NCBI GenBank assembly: GCA_963772635.1
Contig: CAVYYK010000051.1
Span: 16,783-80,782, forward strand
Direction: 5' to 3'
DNA from: JAUXFS01 sp963772635
GTDB taxonomy: Bacteria; Pseudomonadota; Alphaproteobacteria; Rhodospirillales; Defluviicoccaceae
DNA: 64,000 nucleotides
Shown in pieces: positions 25,958 to 35,601 of the stretch. The notes beneath the pieces are model-generated. The model had not been told where the DNA came from. It ran no database searches and saw only the letters and a list, made by a program, of their open reading frames with translations. Position numbers and translations under genes: made by a program. Positions within the stretch are counted from its first letter, which is position 1; each line of letters begins with the position of its first letter.

Positions 25958-26299
25958 TCACCCGCCGGAACGCAGCAGCAGTCTTTCCACCCGTCGGCCC
26001 TGCGTGACATGCGTTTCGAGGATTTCGTCTACATCCTCGCGGGTTTCGTAGTGGTACCAGACACCTTCCGGGTAGATGACCATGGTTGGCCCGTGTTCGC
26101 ACCGATCCAGACACCCGGAGGAATTGATCCGTACGCCCTGCAGCCCGAACTCCTTGGCCCGCGCCTTCATGTAGTTCCTCAATCGGACCGAGCCGCGCTC
26201 CGAGCACGATCCCTTGGAATGGCCTTGCGGGCGCACGTTGGTGCAGCAGAATACATGACAGCGAAAATAGAGCTCCGGCCCTTCGCTCCGATCGGTCAA
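25958..26299 (-). CDS. thioredoxin-like [2Fe-2S] ferredoxin
   Basis: A 113-residue (2Fe-2S) ferredoxin-domain protein of the thioredoxin-like type. Cluster ligands visible: Cys residues in FRCHVFCCTN, GSCSERG and the pair in SSGCLDRCEHGPTM. TTG start at 26299 chosen because AAAAGGA lies at good spacing and the open frame upstream enters the neighbouring gene. It follows the DUF6489 gene by 5 nt and precedes mnmE by 44 nt, so the three may be co-transcribed. Electron partner unknown. Confidence 0.85.
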   Translation of the reverse strand: MTDRSEGPELYFRCHVFCCTNVRPQGHSKGSCSERGSVRLRNYMKARAKEFGLQGVRINSSGCLDRCEHGPTMVIYPEGVWYHYETREDVDEILETHVTQGRRVERLLLRSGG

Positions 26300-26304
26300 C
26301 GGAT

Positions 26305-26556
26305 CTATTCCTTTTCTTTGCTCTCTCGGGCACCTGTCATCGTCGACCAGAGAAACTTCTGCCACTGTTCCAGATTCTGGATACCTGCCGGCAACCACGT
26401 CTTGAACAGTGCGTCCGGTTCCATGGCTCCCAGGGTCTTTTTCATCCGCGTCTCGATCTCTTGCATCATCGCGCTCTGCATCGGCTTGACATCGGGAAGA
26501 CCCAACAAGACCCGGGCTTCCTCCGGCGTCATATCGACATCAACGTTGATCTTCAT
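26305..26556 (-). CDS. DUF6489-like small protein
   Basis: An 83-residue acidic, helical protein: MKINVDVDMTPEEARVLLG at the N terminus, then LPDVKPMQSAMMQEIETRM and a Trp-containing C-terminal half (QNLEQWQKFLW). From memory this matches the alphaproteobacterial family DUF6489, whose function is not known; I could not check. First gene of a likely operon with the ferredoxin and mnmE. Confidence 0.75.
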   Translation of the reverse strand: MKINVDVDMTPEEARVLLGLPDVKPMQSAMMQEIETRMKKTLGAMEPDALFKTWLPAGIQNLEQWQKFLWSTMTGARESKEKE

Positions 26557-26732
26557 GGTGGCAACCCCTCTGTTGAGTCCTCTGATCGAAAATGCGTGCC
26601 GCCCACTCCCCTACCACAAAGTTTAGGGTTGTCGCCCGGCAGAACAAGCCCAAACTTAACGGGGACCGCTCATGACCTGGCGCCGCAACTGCAGCCTTGC
26701 CGTTCCCTTGCCCCGTATGCGAATGCTCGATA

Positions 26733-28767
26733 ATGCCCCAGAACCTCCTCTCCCGCGAAACTAGCCCCTATCTGCTGCAACACAAGGACAACCCTGTCCA
26801 CTGGCAACCGTGGGGGAAGGAGACGTTGGCCAAGGCGCGGAGGCAGAACAAGCCCGTTCTGCTGTCGATTGGATACGCCGCCTGCCATTGGTGCCATGTC
26901 ATGGCCCACGAAAGCTTCGAAAACGATGAAATCGCTGCGGTGATGAACGACCTGTTCATCAACATCAAGGTCGACCGCGAGGAACGGCCCGATATCGACA
27001 ATATTTATCAGTCGGCGCTGGCCTTGATGGGACAGCAAGGAGGATGGCCGCTGACCATGTTCCTCACCCCCGACGGCGAACCGTTCTGGGGCGGAACCTA
27101 TTTTCCACCGACCGCCAGATATGGCCGGCCCGGATTTCCCGACCTGTTGCGCGGAATTTCCGAGGCATACAATAGCCAACCCGAGACCATCGAAAAAAAT
27201 GTCGTCGCTTTGCGCGACGGTCTCTCCAAACTGACCCAGCCGCCGCCCGGTAACGGATTGACCATACAGGCCCTCGACGAAACCGCCGGAATGGCGCTGC
27301 GAATGGTTGACGCACTGAGAGGCGGAACCGCCGGGGCGCCGAAGTTTCCGCAGCCGATCTTTTTCCGCTTCCTCTGGCGGGCCTACAAGCGAACCAAAGT
27401 TGCCCTTTTCCGCAACGCGGTGACGACCACCCTCGACGCCATGGCCCAAGGCGGCATTTACGATCACGTCGGCGGCGGTTTCGCGCGCTATTCCACGGAT
27501 GAGGCATGGCTCGTGCCCCACTTCGAAAAGATGTTGTACGACAATGCGTTGCTGATCGATCTGATGAGCGAAGTTTGGCAGGACACCCGCAACCCCATTT
27601 ACGAGGCCCGCATCCGCGAGACCATCGATTGGGCATTGAGGGAGATGCGTATCGAACACGTCGAGGACGGGACGTTTGCCTTTGCCAGCGCCCTCGATGC
27701 CGACAGCGAGGGCGTCGAAGGCAAGTACTATGTCTGGTCCGAGGCCGAAATCGATTCCCTTCTTGGAACTGACTCCTCGCTGTTCAAGCAAACTTACGAC
27801 GTTACGGCGCAGGGCAACTGGGAAGGAACCACCATCCTCAACCGCAGCAAAACGAACGAGTTCGGCCCCAGAGGCCATTGAAGCGAAGCTCGCCGAATGC
27901 CGCGCCAAGCTGCTCGCCGTACGATCCCTTCGCATTCCGCCCGGACGCGACGACAAGGTTCTCGCGGACTGGAACGGCTTGATGATCGCCGCCCTGGCAA
28001 ACGCCTCGGCGGTGTTCGACAACCCTTCCTGGCTGGATGCCGCACGGGCCGTTTTCTCTTTCGTCATCAACAACATGGAAATTGATGGCCGTCTCCGACA
28101 CGCCTGGTGTGCCGGCCGCGCCGCTCATGCCGCGGTCATCGACGACTATGCCAACATGGCCCGCGCCGCACTGGCATTGCATGAAGTCACCGGTGAACGC
28201 GGCTATCTGGCGATGGCGGAGGCCTGGGTAGAGACCGTCGGTAGCCACTACTGGGATGACGCTGGCGGCGGCTATTTCCTCTCCGCCGATGAAACCGACG
28301 ACGTGATCACCCGCCCCAAGACCGTCGCCGACAACGCCACGCCGTCAGGCAACGGCATCATGGCCGAGGTTCTGGCGCGGTTGTTCCATTTGACCGGCGA
28401 TGAAGCCTATCGGCACCGGGCCGACCACCTTTTTCGACTGTTCTCGGGAGACAACCCGCAATATCTGTTCAGCATCCCCGGCTTGCTCACCAGCTTCGAG
28501 TTCTTGGCCGGCTCCACGCAGATCGCAATCATCGGCGAGCCGGACGACCCGGCAACCCTGAATTTGCGACACGCGGTGTTTGGTGCCGGCGTGCCGTTGA
28601 AGGTCGTGACCCTGCTTGCCCCGGGCGAATCCTTGCCCGACATCCATCCGGCGCGGGAAAAAGGTCCTGTCGAAGGCCGTCCGACCGCCTATGTCTGCGT
28701 CGGGTCCACTTGCAGTTTGCCGGTTACCGACCCCGACGACTTGAGGCGACAGATGTCTTCCCTCTAA
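26733..28767 (+). CDS. YyaL/spermatogenesis-associated-20-like thioredoxin domain protein, frame broken at 27866-27869
   Basis: About 677 residues when repaired. N-terminal DUF255 thioredoxin-like domain with NPVHWQPWG, the motif ACHWCHVMAHESF and NVDREERPDID-like text (seen as IKVDREERPDID); the remainder is an (alpha/alpha)6 barrel with DHVGGGFARYSTD, PHFEKMLYDNA, DADSEGVEGKYYVW and ADWNGLMIAALA, ending YVCVGSTCSLPV. The frame stops at a TGA after NEFGP; removing one C of the CCCC at 27866-27869 restores NEFGPEAIEAKL. Cellular role unproven; suggested links are to redox or carbohydrate processing. Confidence 0.9.
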
Positions 28768-28777
28768 GATTGCGTCC

Positions 28778-29260
28778 ATGGCCCATACGTCCTTGAATAC
28801 GCCCTTGGGGATCCTCTCGTTGTTCGAGGAAGCCGGAACCCTTGTCGCGGTCGAATGGGGTCGTGCTCCCGGCAATGATTCCACCCCATTGCTGGAGAAC
28901 GCCCGTGCTCAGCTCGACGCCTATTTCGACGGCGCCCTGACATCCTTCGATCTGCCACTCCGGCCTGGGGGCACACCGTTTCAGAGATCCGTCTGGGACT
29001 CCCTTCTGCGCATTCCCCATGGCGAGACCGTCACTTACGGTCATTTGGCGAACGCCCTGAACACTGGACCAAGGCCGGTCGCCGGCGCATGCAGCCGTAA
29101 CCCTATACCGATCATCATTCCCTGCCATCGGGTGGTCGGTGCCAATCACCGGCTCGGCGGCTATTCCGGCGGCGACGGGGTCGCAACCAAGAGAGCTCTG
29201 CTGAGCCTGGAAGGCGTCCTCGTATCCCCGTTGCCCAATTTGCAACACCATAACCTCTAG
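28778..29260 (+). CDS. ogt: methylated-DNA-[protein]-cysteine S-methyltransferase
   Basis: Suicide repair enzyme that takes the methyl group from O6-methylguanine. 160 residues. Seen: catalytic Cys in IIIPCHRVVGANHRLGGYSGG, the DNA-binding helix with GETVTYGHLANAL, and the arginine-finger region ACSRNP. ATG 28778, ten bases after the preceding stop, so probably in one transcript with the YyaL-like and quinone-oxidoreductase genes. Confidence 0.95.
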   Translation: MAHTSLNTPLGILSLFEEAGTLVAVEWGRAPGNDSTPLLENARAQLDAYFDGALTSFDLPLRPGGTPFQRSVWDSLLRIPHGETVTYGHLANALNTGPRPVAGACSRNPIPIIIPCHRVVGANHRLGGYSGGDGVATKRALLSLEGVLVSPLPNLQHHNL

Positions 29261-29277
29261 AACCCGGGAGAATAACC

Positions 29278-30255
29278 ATGACCAAAGCCATCCGCATTCA
29301 TGAGACAGGCGGTCCTGAGGTATTGCGCTGGGAGGACGTCGAGGTCGGCAATCCCGGTCCAGGCCAGGTGCGCATTCGTCACACCGCGGTCGGCCTCAAT
29401 TTCATCGACGTTTATCATCGCACCGGGCTCTACCCCGTCCCCGCCCTTCCGTCGGGAATCGGTCTGGAAGCGGCCGGTGTTGTCGACGCGGTGGGCGAAG
29501 GTGTTAGCGATATCGCCATCGGCCAACGGGTGGCGTACGCCAGCGGCCCGGTCGGTAGCTACGCCGAGGCACGGTTGATGGCTGCGAACCGTCTGGTGGC
29601 GTTGCCCGACGGCATTTCCGACCAACAGGCCGCGGCGATGATGCTGCAGGGGTTGACGGCCCAGTATCTCCTCCGTCGGACCTACCGGGTCCAGCCCGGC
29701 GACGCCATTCTCGTTCACGCCGCCGCGGGAGGGGTCGGCCTGATTGCCTGCCAATGGGCCAAACATCTCGGCGCGACCGTCATCGGCACCGTCGGCTCCG
29801 ACGAAAAAGCCGCTTTGGCCAAAGCCAACGGCTGCGATCATCCCATCGTCTACACCCGCGAAAACTTCGCGGCGCGGGTCATGGACATCACCGGCGGTGC
29901 GGGTGTAGCCGTCGTTTATGATTCCGTCGGCAAGGATACCTTCGAGGGGTCCCTCGATTGCCTTAGGCCGCTCGGTATGATGGTGAGCTTCGGTAACGCC
30001 TCCGGTCCGGTGCCGCCGTTCGAGCCGGGCATCCTGGCGGCGAAGGGTTCCCTGTTCTTCACTCGCCCGACCCTGATGACGTACACCGCCAAGCCGGAAG
30101 ACCTGCAGGCCATGGCCCGCGAATTGCTCGAGGTCGTGGAGGCCGGTCACGTCAGGATTTCCGTCAATCAGACCTATGCACTCAAGGACGCCGCGCAGGC
30201 CCATACCGATCTTGAAGCGAGAAAGACGACCGGATCGACGGTATTAGTACCGTAA
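29278..30255 (+). CDS. qorA: NADPH:quinone oxidoreductase (zeta-crystallin type)
   Basis: Medium-chain dehydrogenase/reductase without zinc ligands. 325 residues. Seen: substrate-domain text GLNFIDVYHRTGLYP and PSGIGLEAAGVV, then the NADPH-binding loop VHAAAGGVGLIACQWAK (~145-161), and YDSVGKDTFEGSLDCL. A ribosome site GGGAG precedes ATG 29278. It converges with rho; the 57-bp gap is AT-rich and has no clear terminator hairpin. Confidence 0.93.
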   Translation: MTKAIRIHETGGPEVLRWEDVEVGNPGPGQVRIRHTAVGLNFIDVYHRTGLYPVPALPSGIGLEAAGVVDAVGEGVSDIAIGQRVAYASGPVGSYAEARLMAANRLVALPDGISDQQAAAMMLQGLTAQYLLRRTYRVQPGDAILVHAAAGGVGLIACQWAKHLGATVIGTVGSDEKAALAKANGCDHPIVYTRENFAARVMDITGGAGVAVVYDSVGKDTFEGSLDCLRPLGMMVSFGNASGPVPPFEPGILAAKGSLFFTRPTLMTYTAKPEDLQAMARELLEVVEAGHVRISVNQTYALKDAAQAHTDLEARKTTGSTVLVP

Positions 30256-30312
30256 AATACAATCAAATAAGTAGGGAGATATATATGCCGCGTTTAAATA
30301 TTACCGCTTATT

Positions 30313-31569
30313 TTAGCTATTCATTGCCTCGAAGAAATCCTTATTGCTTTTGGACGTCTTCAGTTTTTCAAGAAGAAACTCCATGGAGTCTACGACCCCC
30401 ATGGGCATGAGAACTCTTCGTAACACCCACATCTTCGACAGCGTAGGCTTATCCACCAATAATTCCTCCTTCCGGGTGCCGGACTTGGTGATATCGATGC
30501 TCGGCCAGGTCCGCTTGTCGGCGAGCTTGCGGTCGAGAATGATCTCGGAATTACCGGTGCCCTTGAACTCTTCGAAGATCACCTCGTCCATCCGCGAACC
30601 GGTGTCGATCAGCGCCGTCGAGATGATCGTCAACGAGCCTCCCTCCTCGATATTTCGGGCCGCGCCGAAGAATCTCTTGGGCCGCTGTAATGCGTTGGCA
30701 TCGACACCTCCGGTCAGCACCTTCCCCGATGACGGCACCACGGTGTTGTAGGCGCGCGCCAAACGGGTGATGGAATCGAGCAGAATGACGACGTCGCGCT
30801 TGTGTTCCACCAACCGCTTGGCCTTTTCGATCACCATTTCCGTCACCTGCACATGACGGGACGCCGGTTCGTCGAATGTTGAACTGACCACCTCACCCTT
30901 CACCGAACGAGCCATGTCGGTGACCTCTTCCGGTCGCTCGTCGATCAGCAGAACGATCAGATAGCAATCCGGGTGGTTCTCGGCGATGGAATGGGCGACG
31001 TTCTGCAGCATCACCGTTTTGCCGGTGCGTGGCGGCGCGACGATCAGCGCTCTTTGTCCTTTGCCGATTGGCGTGATCAAGTCGATCACCCGCGACGTCA
31101 AATCCTTGTAATTAGGGTCTTCGATCTCCATCACCATCCGTTCTTCCGGATAGAGCGGCGTAAGGTTGTCGAAGTTGATTCGATGACGAACCTCGGACGG
31201 ATCGGTGAAATTGATGCGGGTGACCTTGAGCAGAGCGAAGTATCGCTCGCCGTCCTTGGGCGAACGGATCTCACCCTCGACCGTATCGCCGGTCCGCAAT
31301 CCAAAGCGGCGGACCTGGCTTGGTGAGACATAGATGTCGTCGGGACCCGGAAGATAGTTGGCCTCGGGCGATCGCAGGAATCCGAAACCATCCTGCAATA
31401 CTTCCAAAACACCATCGCCGAAGATAGATACGTCGTTCTCCGCCAGCTGTTTCAGAATGGCGAACATCATCTCCTGCTTGCGCAACGAGCTGGCATTCTC
31501 GATCTGCAGCTCCTCGGCATAGCTCAGGAGATCGGCAGGCGTCTTGGCTTTGAGTTCCTTGAGATTCAT
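30313..31569 (-). CDS. rho: transcription termination factor Rho
   Basis: Hexameric RNA helicase ending transcription. 418 residues, normal. N-terminal domain MNLKELKAKTPADLLSYAEE, the RNA-binding cold-shock fold with GFGFLRSP and YVSPSQVRRFGLRTGD, Walker A APPRTGKTVMLQN (~180), Walker B VVILLDSITRLARAYN and the Q/R loops. The 238-bp leader (31570-31807) has no gene; it holds a small GCGGG/CCCGC-type hairpin near 31677-31693. Rho leaders are often autoregulated; no specific site is recognised here. Confidence 0.98.
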   Translation of the reverse strand: MNLKELKAKTPADLLSYAEELQIENASSLRKQEMMFAILKQLAENDVSIFGDGVLEVLQDGFGFLRSPEANYLPGPDDIYVSPSQVRRFGLRTGDTVEGEIRSPKDGERYFALLKVTRINFTDPSEVRHRINFDNLTPLYPEERMVMEIEDPNYKDLTSRVIDLITPIGKGQRALIVAPPRTGKTVMLQNVAHSIAENHPDCYLIVLLIDERPEEVTDMARSVKGEVVSSTFDEPASRHVQVTEMVIEKAKRLVEHKRDVVILLDSITRLARAYNTVVPSSGKVLTGGVDANALQRPKRFFGAARNIEEGGSLTIISTALIDTGSRMDEVIFEEFKGTGNSEIILDRKLADKRTWPSIDITKSGTRKEELLVDKPTLSKMWVLRRVLMPMGVVDSMEFLLEKLKTSKSNKDFFEAMNS

Positions 31570-31807
31570 GGTCGAACTGCGACTCCGGGTGAGACGGGAA
31601 TGGCTACCGGTCAGCGTGCCTCAGGAAATGCCGGAACGGCAATTCCCAAACGTCAATACGGATCGGATATCCATTCGGCGGGCGAAAACCCGCATTTTAG
31701 AAGGGCATACTAAGTTGAACAGAAGAGTTCGCGCGATGCTAGAACAGAATTAGAATGACTCACAACATTGCCACCTGTCAAACAAAGAATCACCAAGGCC
31801 ACCCATC

Positions 31808-32242
31808 TCAGAACGGTTTTACCACCGCGAGAATGACGATGGCGATCATCAACAAGGTCGGTACTTCGTTCATCACTCTGTAAAACCGTTCCGAATGCCG
31901 ATTGCGGTCCTCGGCAAATTCCTTCCGCCATCTCGCCATCAGCCCATGCATTACGACAAGTCCCACCAGGCACGCCAATTTGGCGTGCAACCAGCCCATA
32001 CTTAGCGCGTCGGTACCGAAATCCCACAGCAAGAGCCCGCCAGACACGAACGACGCCACCATCGCCGGGTTCATGATCGCCCTCAACAAGCGCCGTTCCA
32101 TGATCTTGAAGGTTTCGGAAGCATCCGAGCCGGGCTCTTTCTGCGTGTGGTAGACGAACAACCGCGGCAGGTAGAGTAGTCCCGCCATCCACGAGATGAC
32201 ACTGATCACGTGGAAGGCCTTGATCCAGAGATAGCCGCTCAC
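31808..32242 (-). CDS. hemJ: protoporphyrinogen IX oxidase HemJ
   Basis: Small haem-dependent membrane oxidase converting protoporphyrinogen IX to protoporphyrin IX. 144 residues with four hydrophobic helices. Seen: YLWIKAFHVISVISWMAGL with the conserved His, LPRLFVYH, then AKLACLVGLVVMHGL and NEVPTLLMIAIVILAV. GTG at 32242 chosen: GGAG lies 5 nt upstream and the protein then begins MSGYLWIKAFHV, like other HemJ proteins. It sits 17 nt after hemH; with hemE it forms the last haem steps in one string. Confidence 0.92.
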   Translation of the reverse strand: MSGYLWIKAFHVISVISWMAGLLYLPRLFVYHTQKEPGSDASETFKIMERRLLRAIMNPAMVASFVSGGLLLWDFGTDALSMGWLHAKLACLVGLVVMHGLMARWRKEFAEDRNRHSERFYRVMNEVPTLLMIAIVILAVVKPF

Positions 32243-32259
32243 CGGTGCTCCATCGCGTT

Positions 32260-33309
32260 CTAGAGGTGCAATCCCGTGCGGCAAGGGCATTGTCCTAGAG
32301 GTTCTGGACAAATCCGCTTTCCGCCCTGCGGACATGGTTCCATGCCCCTGGATAGCGCGTCCTCGACCAATTCGGCAAGACCAACGATGAATTCCTCGGC
32401 CGTTCCCACTGTCGCAGCCCTCGCGTAACCAGGAATCCCGAGCTCGGAAGCCTTCTGTCTGTATTCAATGTCGAGCTCGACAAGGGTTTCCGAATGTTCC
32501 GAGACGAACGCAGTGGGCACCACTAGCACCGACACCCGGTCGCGCGCGGCACGCTCCAGTTCTTCGTCAAGGCTCGGACCGATCCAGGCCAACGGCCCAA
32601 CCCGGCTCTGATAACATATCGCATAGTCGAGAGCCTCGATATCCAATGCCCGAACCACCTCGGCAACGGTCTTTTCCACCTGCCACTGATAAGGATCCCC
32701 GCGGGCAATCACCTTTTTCGGGAGTCCGTGGGCCGAAAACAGCACCCGTTGTCTCTGCGTTGACGAAGCCCTCGCAAGGCTCTCGCGGATCAACCGGGTC
32801 ACCGCGGCGACAAACCCGCTTTCCGTCGGATAACAGCATACCGCCTTGTTCGACACCGTCAGCTGCAGCGATCCCGCCGCCTTTTGCCAATCCGCCAGAG
32901 ACGAACCGGTGGTCGTGGTGGAGAACTGCGGATAAAGAGGCAGAAGAACAATCTCGTCGGGGGCAAACTTCTTGACCGAAGCCGCCGTTTCTTCGCTCAT
33001 CGGGTGCCAATAGCGCATGCACACGAAAACGCCCGCGTCGTGACCTCGTTGCCGCAGGCATTCCTGTAGTGCGGTTGCCTGCTCCCGGGTCTGTTCGAGA
33101 AGAGGCGATTTGCCGCCCATTTGCGCATAGATCTCCCTCGCCACGGGCGCCCGCCGTGCCGCAATCATCTTGGCGAGGATGCGACGGACCAATCCGGGCG
33201 CACCGATGATCGCCGGATCGTTGAAAAGATTGAACAGGAACGGTTCGACTGATTCCAGCCGATCGGGGCCGCCCAGATTGAACAAGACGATTGCCAGCTT
33301 ACCAGCCAA
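32260..33309 (-). CDS. hemH: ferrochelatase
   Basis: Inserts Fe2+ into protoporphyrin IX. 349 residues from TTG 33309, which overlaps the hemE end by 11 nt and gives MAGKLAIVLFNLGGPD, the family start. Seen: QMGGKSPLLEQT, VCMRYWHP, LPLYPQFSTTTTGS, metal-site His in FSAHGLPKKV and the acidic FVSEHSETLVELD. The C-terminal tail has four cysteines (326, 334, 341, 343), compatible with the [2Fe-2S] cluster known from some alphaproteobacterial ferrochelatases; that is inference. Confidence 0.95.
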   Translation of the reverse strand: MAGKLAIVLFNLGGPDRLESVEPFLFNLFNDPAIIGAPGLVRRILAKMIAARRAPVAREIYAQMGGKSPLLEQTREQATALQECLRQRGHDAGVFVCMRYWHPMSEETAASVKKFAPDEIVLLPLYPQFSTTTTGSSLADWQKAAGSLQLTVSNKAVCCYPTESGFVAAVTRLIRESLARASSTQRQRVLFSAHGLPKKVIARGDPYQWQVEKTVAEVVRALDIEALDYAICYQSRVGPLAWIGPSLDEELERAARDRVSVLVVPTAFVSEHSETLVELDIEYRQKASELGIPGYARAATVGTAEEFIVGLAELVEDALSRGMEPCPQGGKRICPEPLGQCPCRTGLHL

Positions 33310-34348
33310 GATTCTCTGACTTCCTTCGATCGCGGATAAGTTCCGAGACCCTAGCGACGTTTTCGGGAGGTGTCTGCGGAAGGATTCCATGACCCAGATT
33401 GAAGATAAACGGTCCATCCGCCAAAGTTTCAAGAACGCATAGCGTTTCTTTTTCGACCGCTTCCCCACCGACGACAAGCGCCTGATTGTCCAGATTTCCC
33501 TGCACAAGGCAGCGCCGTTGCAGGTTTCTAGCCGCCCAATTCAGCGGAACCGTCGCATCGATGCTCACCCCATCGACCCCCGTTTCCTCCACATACTGGA
33601 GGTAGCGCACGCCGGCACTGCGCGGAAATCCGATGATCTTGATCTCCGGATAGTCGGCCTTCAGCCGCCGAACGATCTCGGCCGTCGGACGAATCACCCA
33701 CGAACGAAACTGGGATTCGGCCAGAACGCCAGCCCAGCTGTCAAACAATTGAACCACCTCGGCTCCGTTTTCGATTTGTCGGCGCAAATGAACAACGGTT
33801 GCCTCGACCAACAAATCGATCAAACCGCCAAAGGTATCCGGGCTTCTGTACCCCCAGGACCGCGCCGTTTCACAATCGGTTCCACCCCGCCCTTCGACCA
33901 TGTAGACGGCAACCGTCCAGGGAGCACCGGCGAAACCGATCAATGCCGTTTCCGCAGGGATCGCCTGCGCCAGCTGCCGCACCGCTTCAAACACTGGTTG
34001 CAGATGGTCCTCGAGCCTTTCGACGCTCAGCGCCGCAACCTCGGCCGCCGTACGTACGGGCTCCAACACCGGTCCCTGACCCTCGACAAATGCCACCCTG
34101 CAGCCGAGCGCATCGGGAACGACAAGGATATCACTGAACAAAATCGCCGCATCCATGTGATAGCGGCGCAAGGGCTGCAACGCCGCCTCGACACACAGTT
34201 TCGGTGTGTAGCAGAAGGTCAGGAAGTCGGGCGCTTCGTTCCGGATCCTTCTGTATTCCGGCAAGTAGCGACCTGCTTGGCGCATATACCAGAAAGGGGG
34301 CCGATCGGAACGGTAACCTTCGAACGCTTGGAGGAGAGGCTTATTCAC
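33299..34348 (-). CDS. hemE: uroporphyrinogen decarboxylase
   Basis: Decarboxylates uroporphyrinogen III to coproporphyrinogen III. 349 residues from GTG 34348 (MNKPLLQAFEG); ATG 34399 would add 17 residues. Seen: the substrate motif WYMRQAGRYLPEYR, FSDILVVPDALG, GFAGAPWTVAVYMVEG, FDSWAG, GFPRSAGVRYL and FNLGHGILPQTPPENV. It is the gene immediately left of the likely oriC, as described for Caulobacter and Rickettsia origins, and is transcribed away from it. Confidence 0.96.
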   Translation of the reverse strand: MNKPLLQAFEGYRSDRPPFWYMRQAGRYLPEYRRIRNEAPDFLTFCYTPKLCVEAALQPLRRYHMDAAILFSDILVVPDALGCRVAFVEGQGPVLEPVRTAAEVAALSVERLEDHLQPVFEAVRQLAQAIPAETALIGFAGAPWTVAVYMVEGRGGTDCETARSWGYRSPDTFGGLIDLLVEATVVHLRRQIENGAEVVQLFDSWAGVLAESQFRSWVIRPTAEIVRRLKADYPEIKIIGFPRSAGVRYLQYVEETGVDGVSIDATVPLNWAARNLQRRCLVQGNLDNQALVVGGEAVEKETLCVLETLADGPFIFNLGHGILPQTPPENVARVSELIRDRRKSENLGW

Positions 34349-34399
34349 GTGGCTTAACCCATCCTCTGAAGGAGATCGCGCCCCGTTTTCCAGATCCAA

Positions 34400-34779
34400 C
34401 CACTACTAAATAAAATAAATAATATAAAATAGTTGTTGTAGTAGTACGGTGAATCATGGGGATTATCGTTTGTTCACAGCTTTTGCAGGCCTACGAGGAA
34501 AAGCGGAGCCGCGAAGCCGCAACCTGTGGAAAAATGGTTTACGGCTCGCCTGAATGGGATGCACTGTTTGCAAATCCTTCGCGATATCGAAACCGAGGAA
34601 AACGGGGGCAACTTGATTCTGCCTACAGACCGTTCCGGCATTACACCGACCAGCAATCATGTTTTATACAGAGAATGGAGTTGTGCAAGCCTGCTGGGGT
34701 AACCTGAACAAGAATCGGGGTGTGGGTCACATACCCTGGTTATCCCCACATTGTCCCCGCTTGAGTTTGGTGCAAGCCC
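34400..34779. other. oriC: probable chromosomal replication origin (oriC)
   Basis: A 430-bp gene-free gap between divergent hemE (-) and ppsR (+). Seen: an AT-rich tract at 34404-34440 (nearly no G or C for 30 bases) flanked by ACTACTA (34402-34408) and TAGTAGT (34439-34445), a candidate unwinding element; a DnaA box TTTTCCACA on the minus strand (34525-34533); box-like TTGTTCACA (34470-34478) and TTATCCCCACA (34740-34750). Known context: alphaproteobacterial origins lie between hemE and the gene now called ppsR (RP001). parAB/parS are 10-14 kb away and gene orientation flips here. Exact borders unknown. Confidence 0.8.
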
Positions 34780-35601
34780 ATGACCAAGACGTTCCACCTT
34801 CACCTAGTCTCCGATGCTTCGGGCGAGATCTCCGAGTTGTTGGCGCGTGCCGTGGTGGCTCAGCTGGAAAACGTGAAAGCCGAGCGGCACATGTGGAACA
34901 TGGTCCGCGAACAGACTCAAGTCGACGAGGTTCTTGCCGGACTGACGGCAAATCCAGGTTTCGTTTTTCATAGCGTGGTCGAGCCGAAGGTACGCCACGC
35001 GCTCGAAAACGGTTGTCGCGATCTTGGTGTGCCTCATCTCGCAATCCTTGAGCCTTTTGTCTTGGCGTTGGCCCGCCATCTTGATGCGAAGGTTTGCTAC
35101 CGGCCCGCCGCTCGCCACGTCAGGGACGCCGACTACTTCAAGAGGATCGAGGCGATGCGCTTCATCCTTCGACACGACGACGGGCAGTCAGGGGACGATC
35201 TCGACGATGCGGAAATCGTCCTCGTTGGTGTTTCCCGCACGTCGAAGACGCCAACCTGCATCTACCTTGCCAATCGCGGGATCAAGACCGCCAACATCCC
35301 CGTTGTACCCGGCTGTCCCTTGCCGATTTCGTTGACCAAAGTCCGAAAACCGTTTTTTGTCGGTCTGACCATGGAACCGATGATGCTGGTGCGGATTCGT
35401 CGCGAGCGCCTGGACATGCTCAAGCAAACCTATCCAACGGACTACACCGACATCAAGGCGGTATCGCGGGAACTAACGGAGGCGCGCCGATTGTTTGCCC
35501 GGCACGGATGGCCGGTTGTGGACGTCACTCACAAGCCTATAGAAGAAACAGCGGCGACGATTCTTCAAATTTATGAACGATCTGCGGGGACTGGCCGGTG
35601 A
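34780..35601 (+). CDS. ppsR: pyruvate, phosphate dikinase / PEP synthase regulatory protein
   Basis: Bifunctional serine/threonine kinase and Pi-dependent phosphorylase (DUF299) controlling PPDK or PEP synthase. 273 residues. Seen: FHLHLVSDASGEISELLAR at the N terminus, the P-loop-like VGVSRTSKTPTCIYLANRG (~149-167), and NIPVVPGCPLP. It is the homologue of the gene flanking oriC in Rickettsia (RP001). It ends overlapping the maf start. Confidence 0.95.
   Translation: MTKTFHLHLVSDASGEISELLARAVVAQLENVKAERHMWNMVREQTQVDEVLAGLTANPGFVFHSVVEPKVRHALENGCRDLGVPHLAILEPFVLALARHLDAKVCYRPAARHVRDADYFKRIEAMRFILRHDDGQSGDDLDDAEIVLVGVSRTSKTPTCIYLANRGIKTANIPVVPGCPLPISLTKVRKPFFVGLTMEPMMLVRIRRERLDMLKQTYPTDYTDIKAVSRELTEARRLFARHGWPVVDVTHKPIEETAATILQIYERSAGTGR

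Noticed and set aside
26670..28076. 468-codon minus-strand frame across the YyaL-like gene
   Set aside because: Antisense shadow; the sense strand carries recognisable catalytic motifs.
34456..34707. 83-codon frame inside the hemE-ppsR gap
   Set aside because: No ribosome site, no similarity, and it covers the DnaA-box region of the probable origin.
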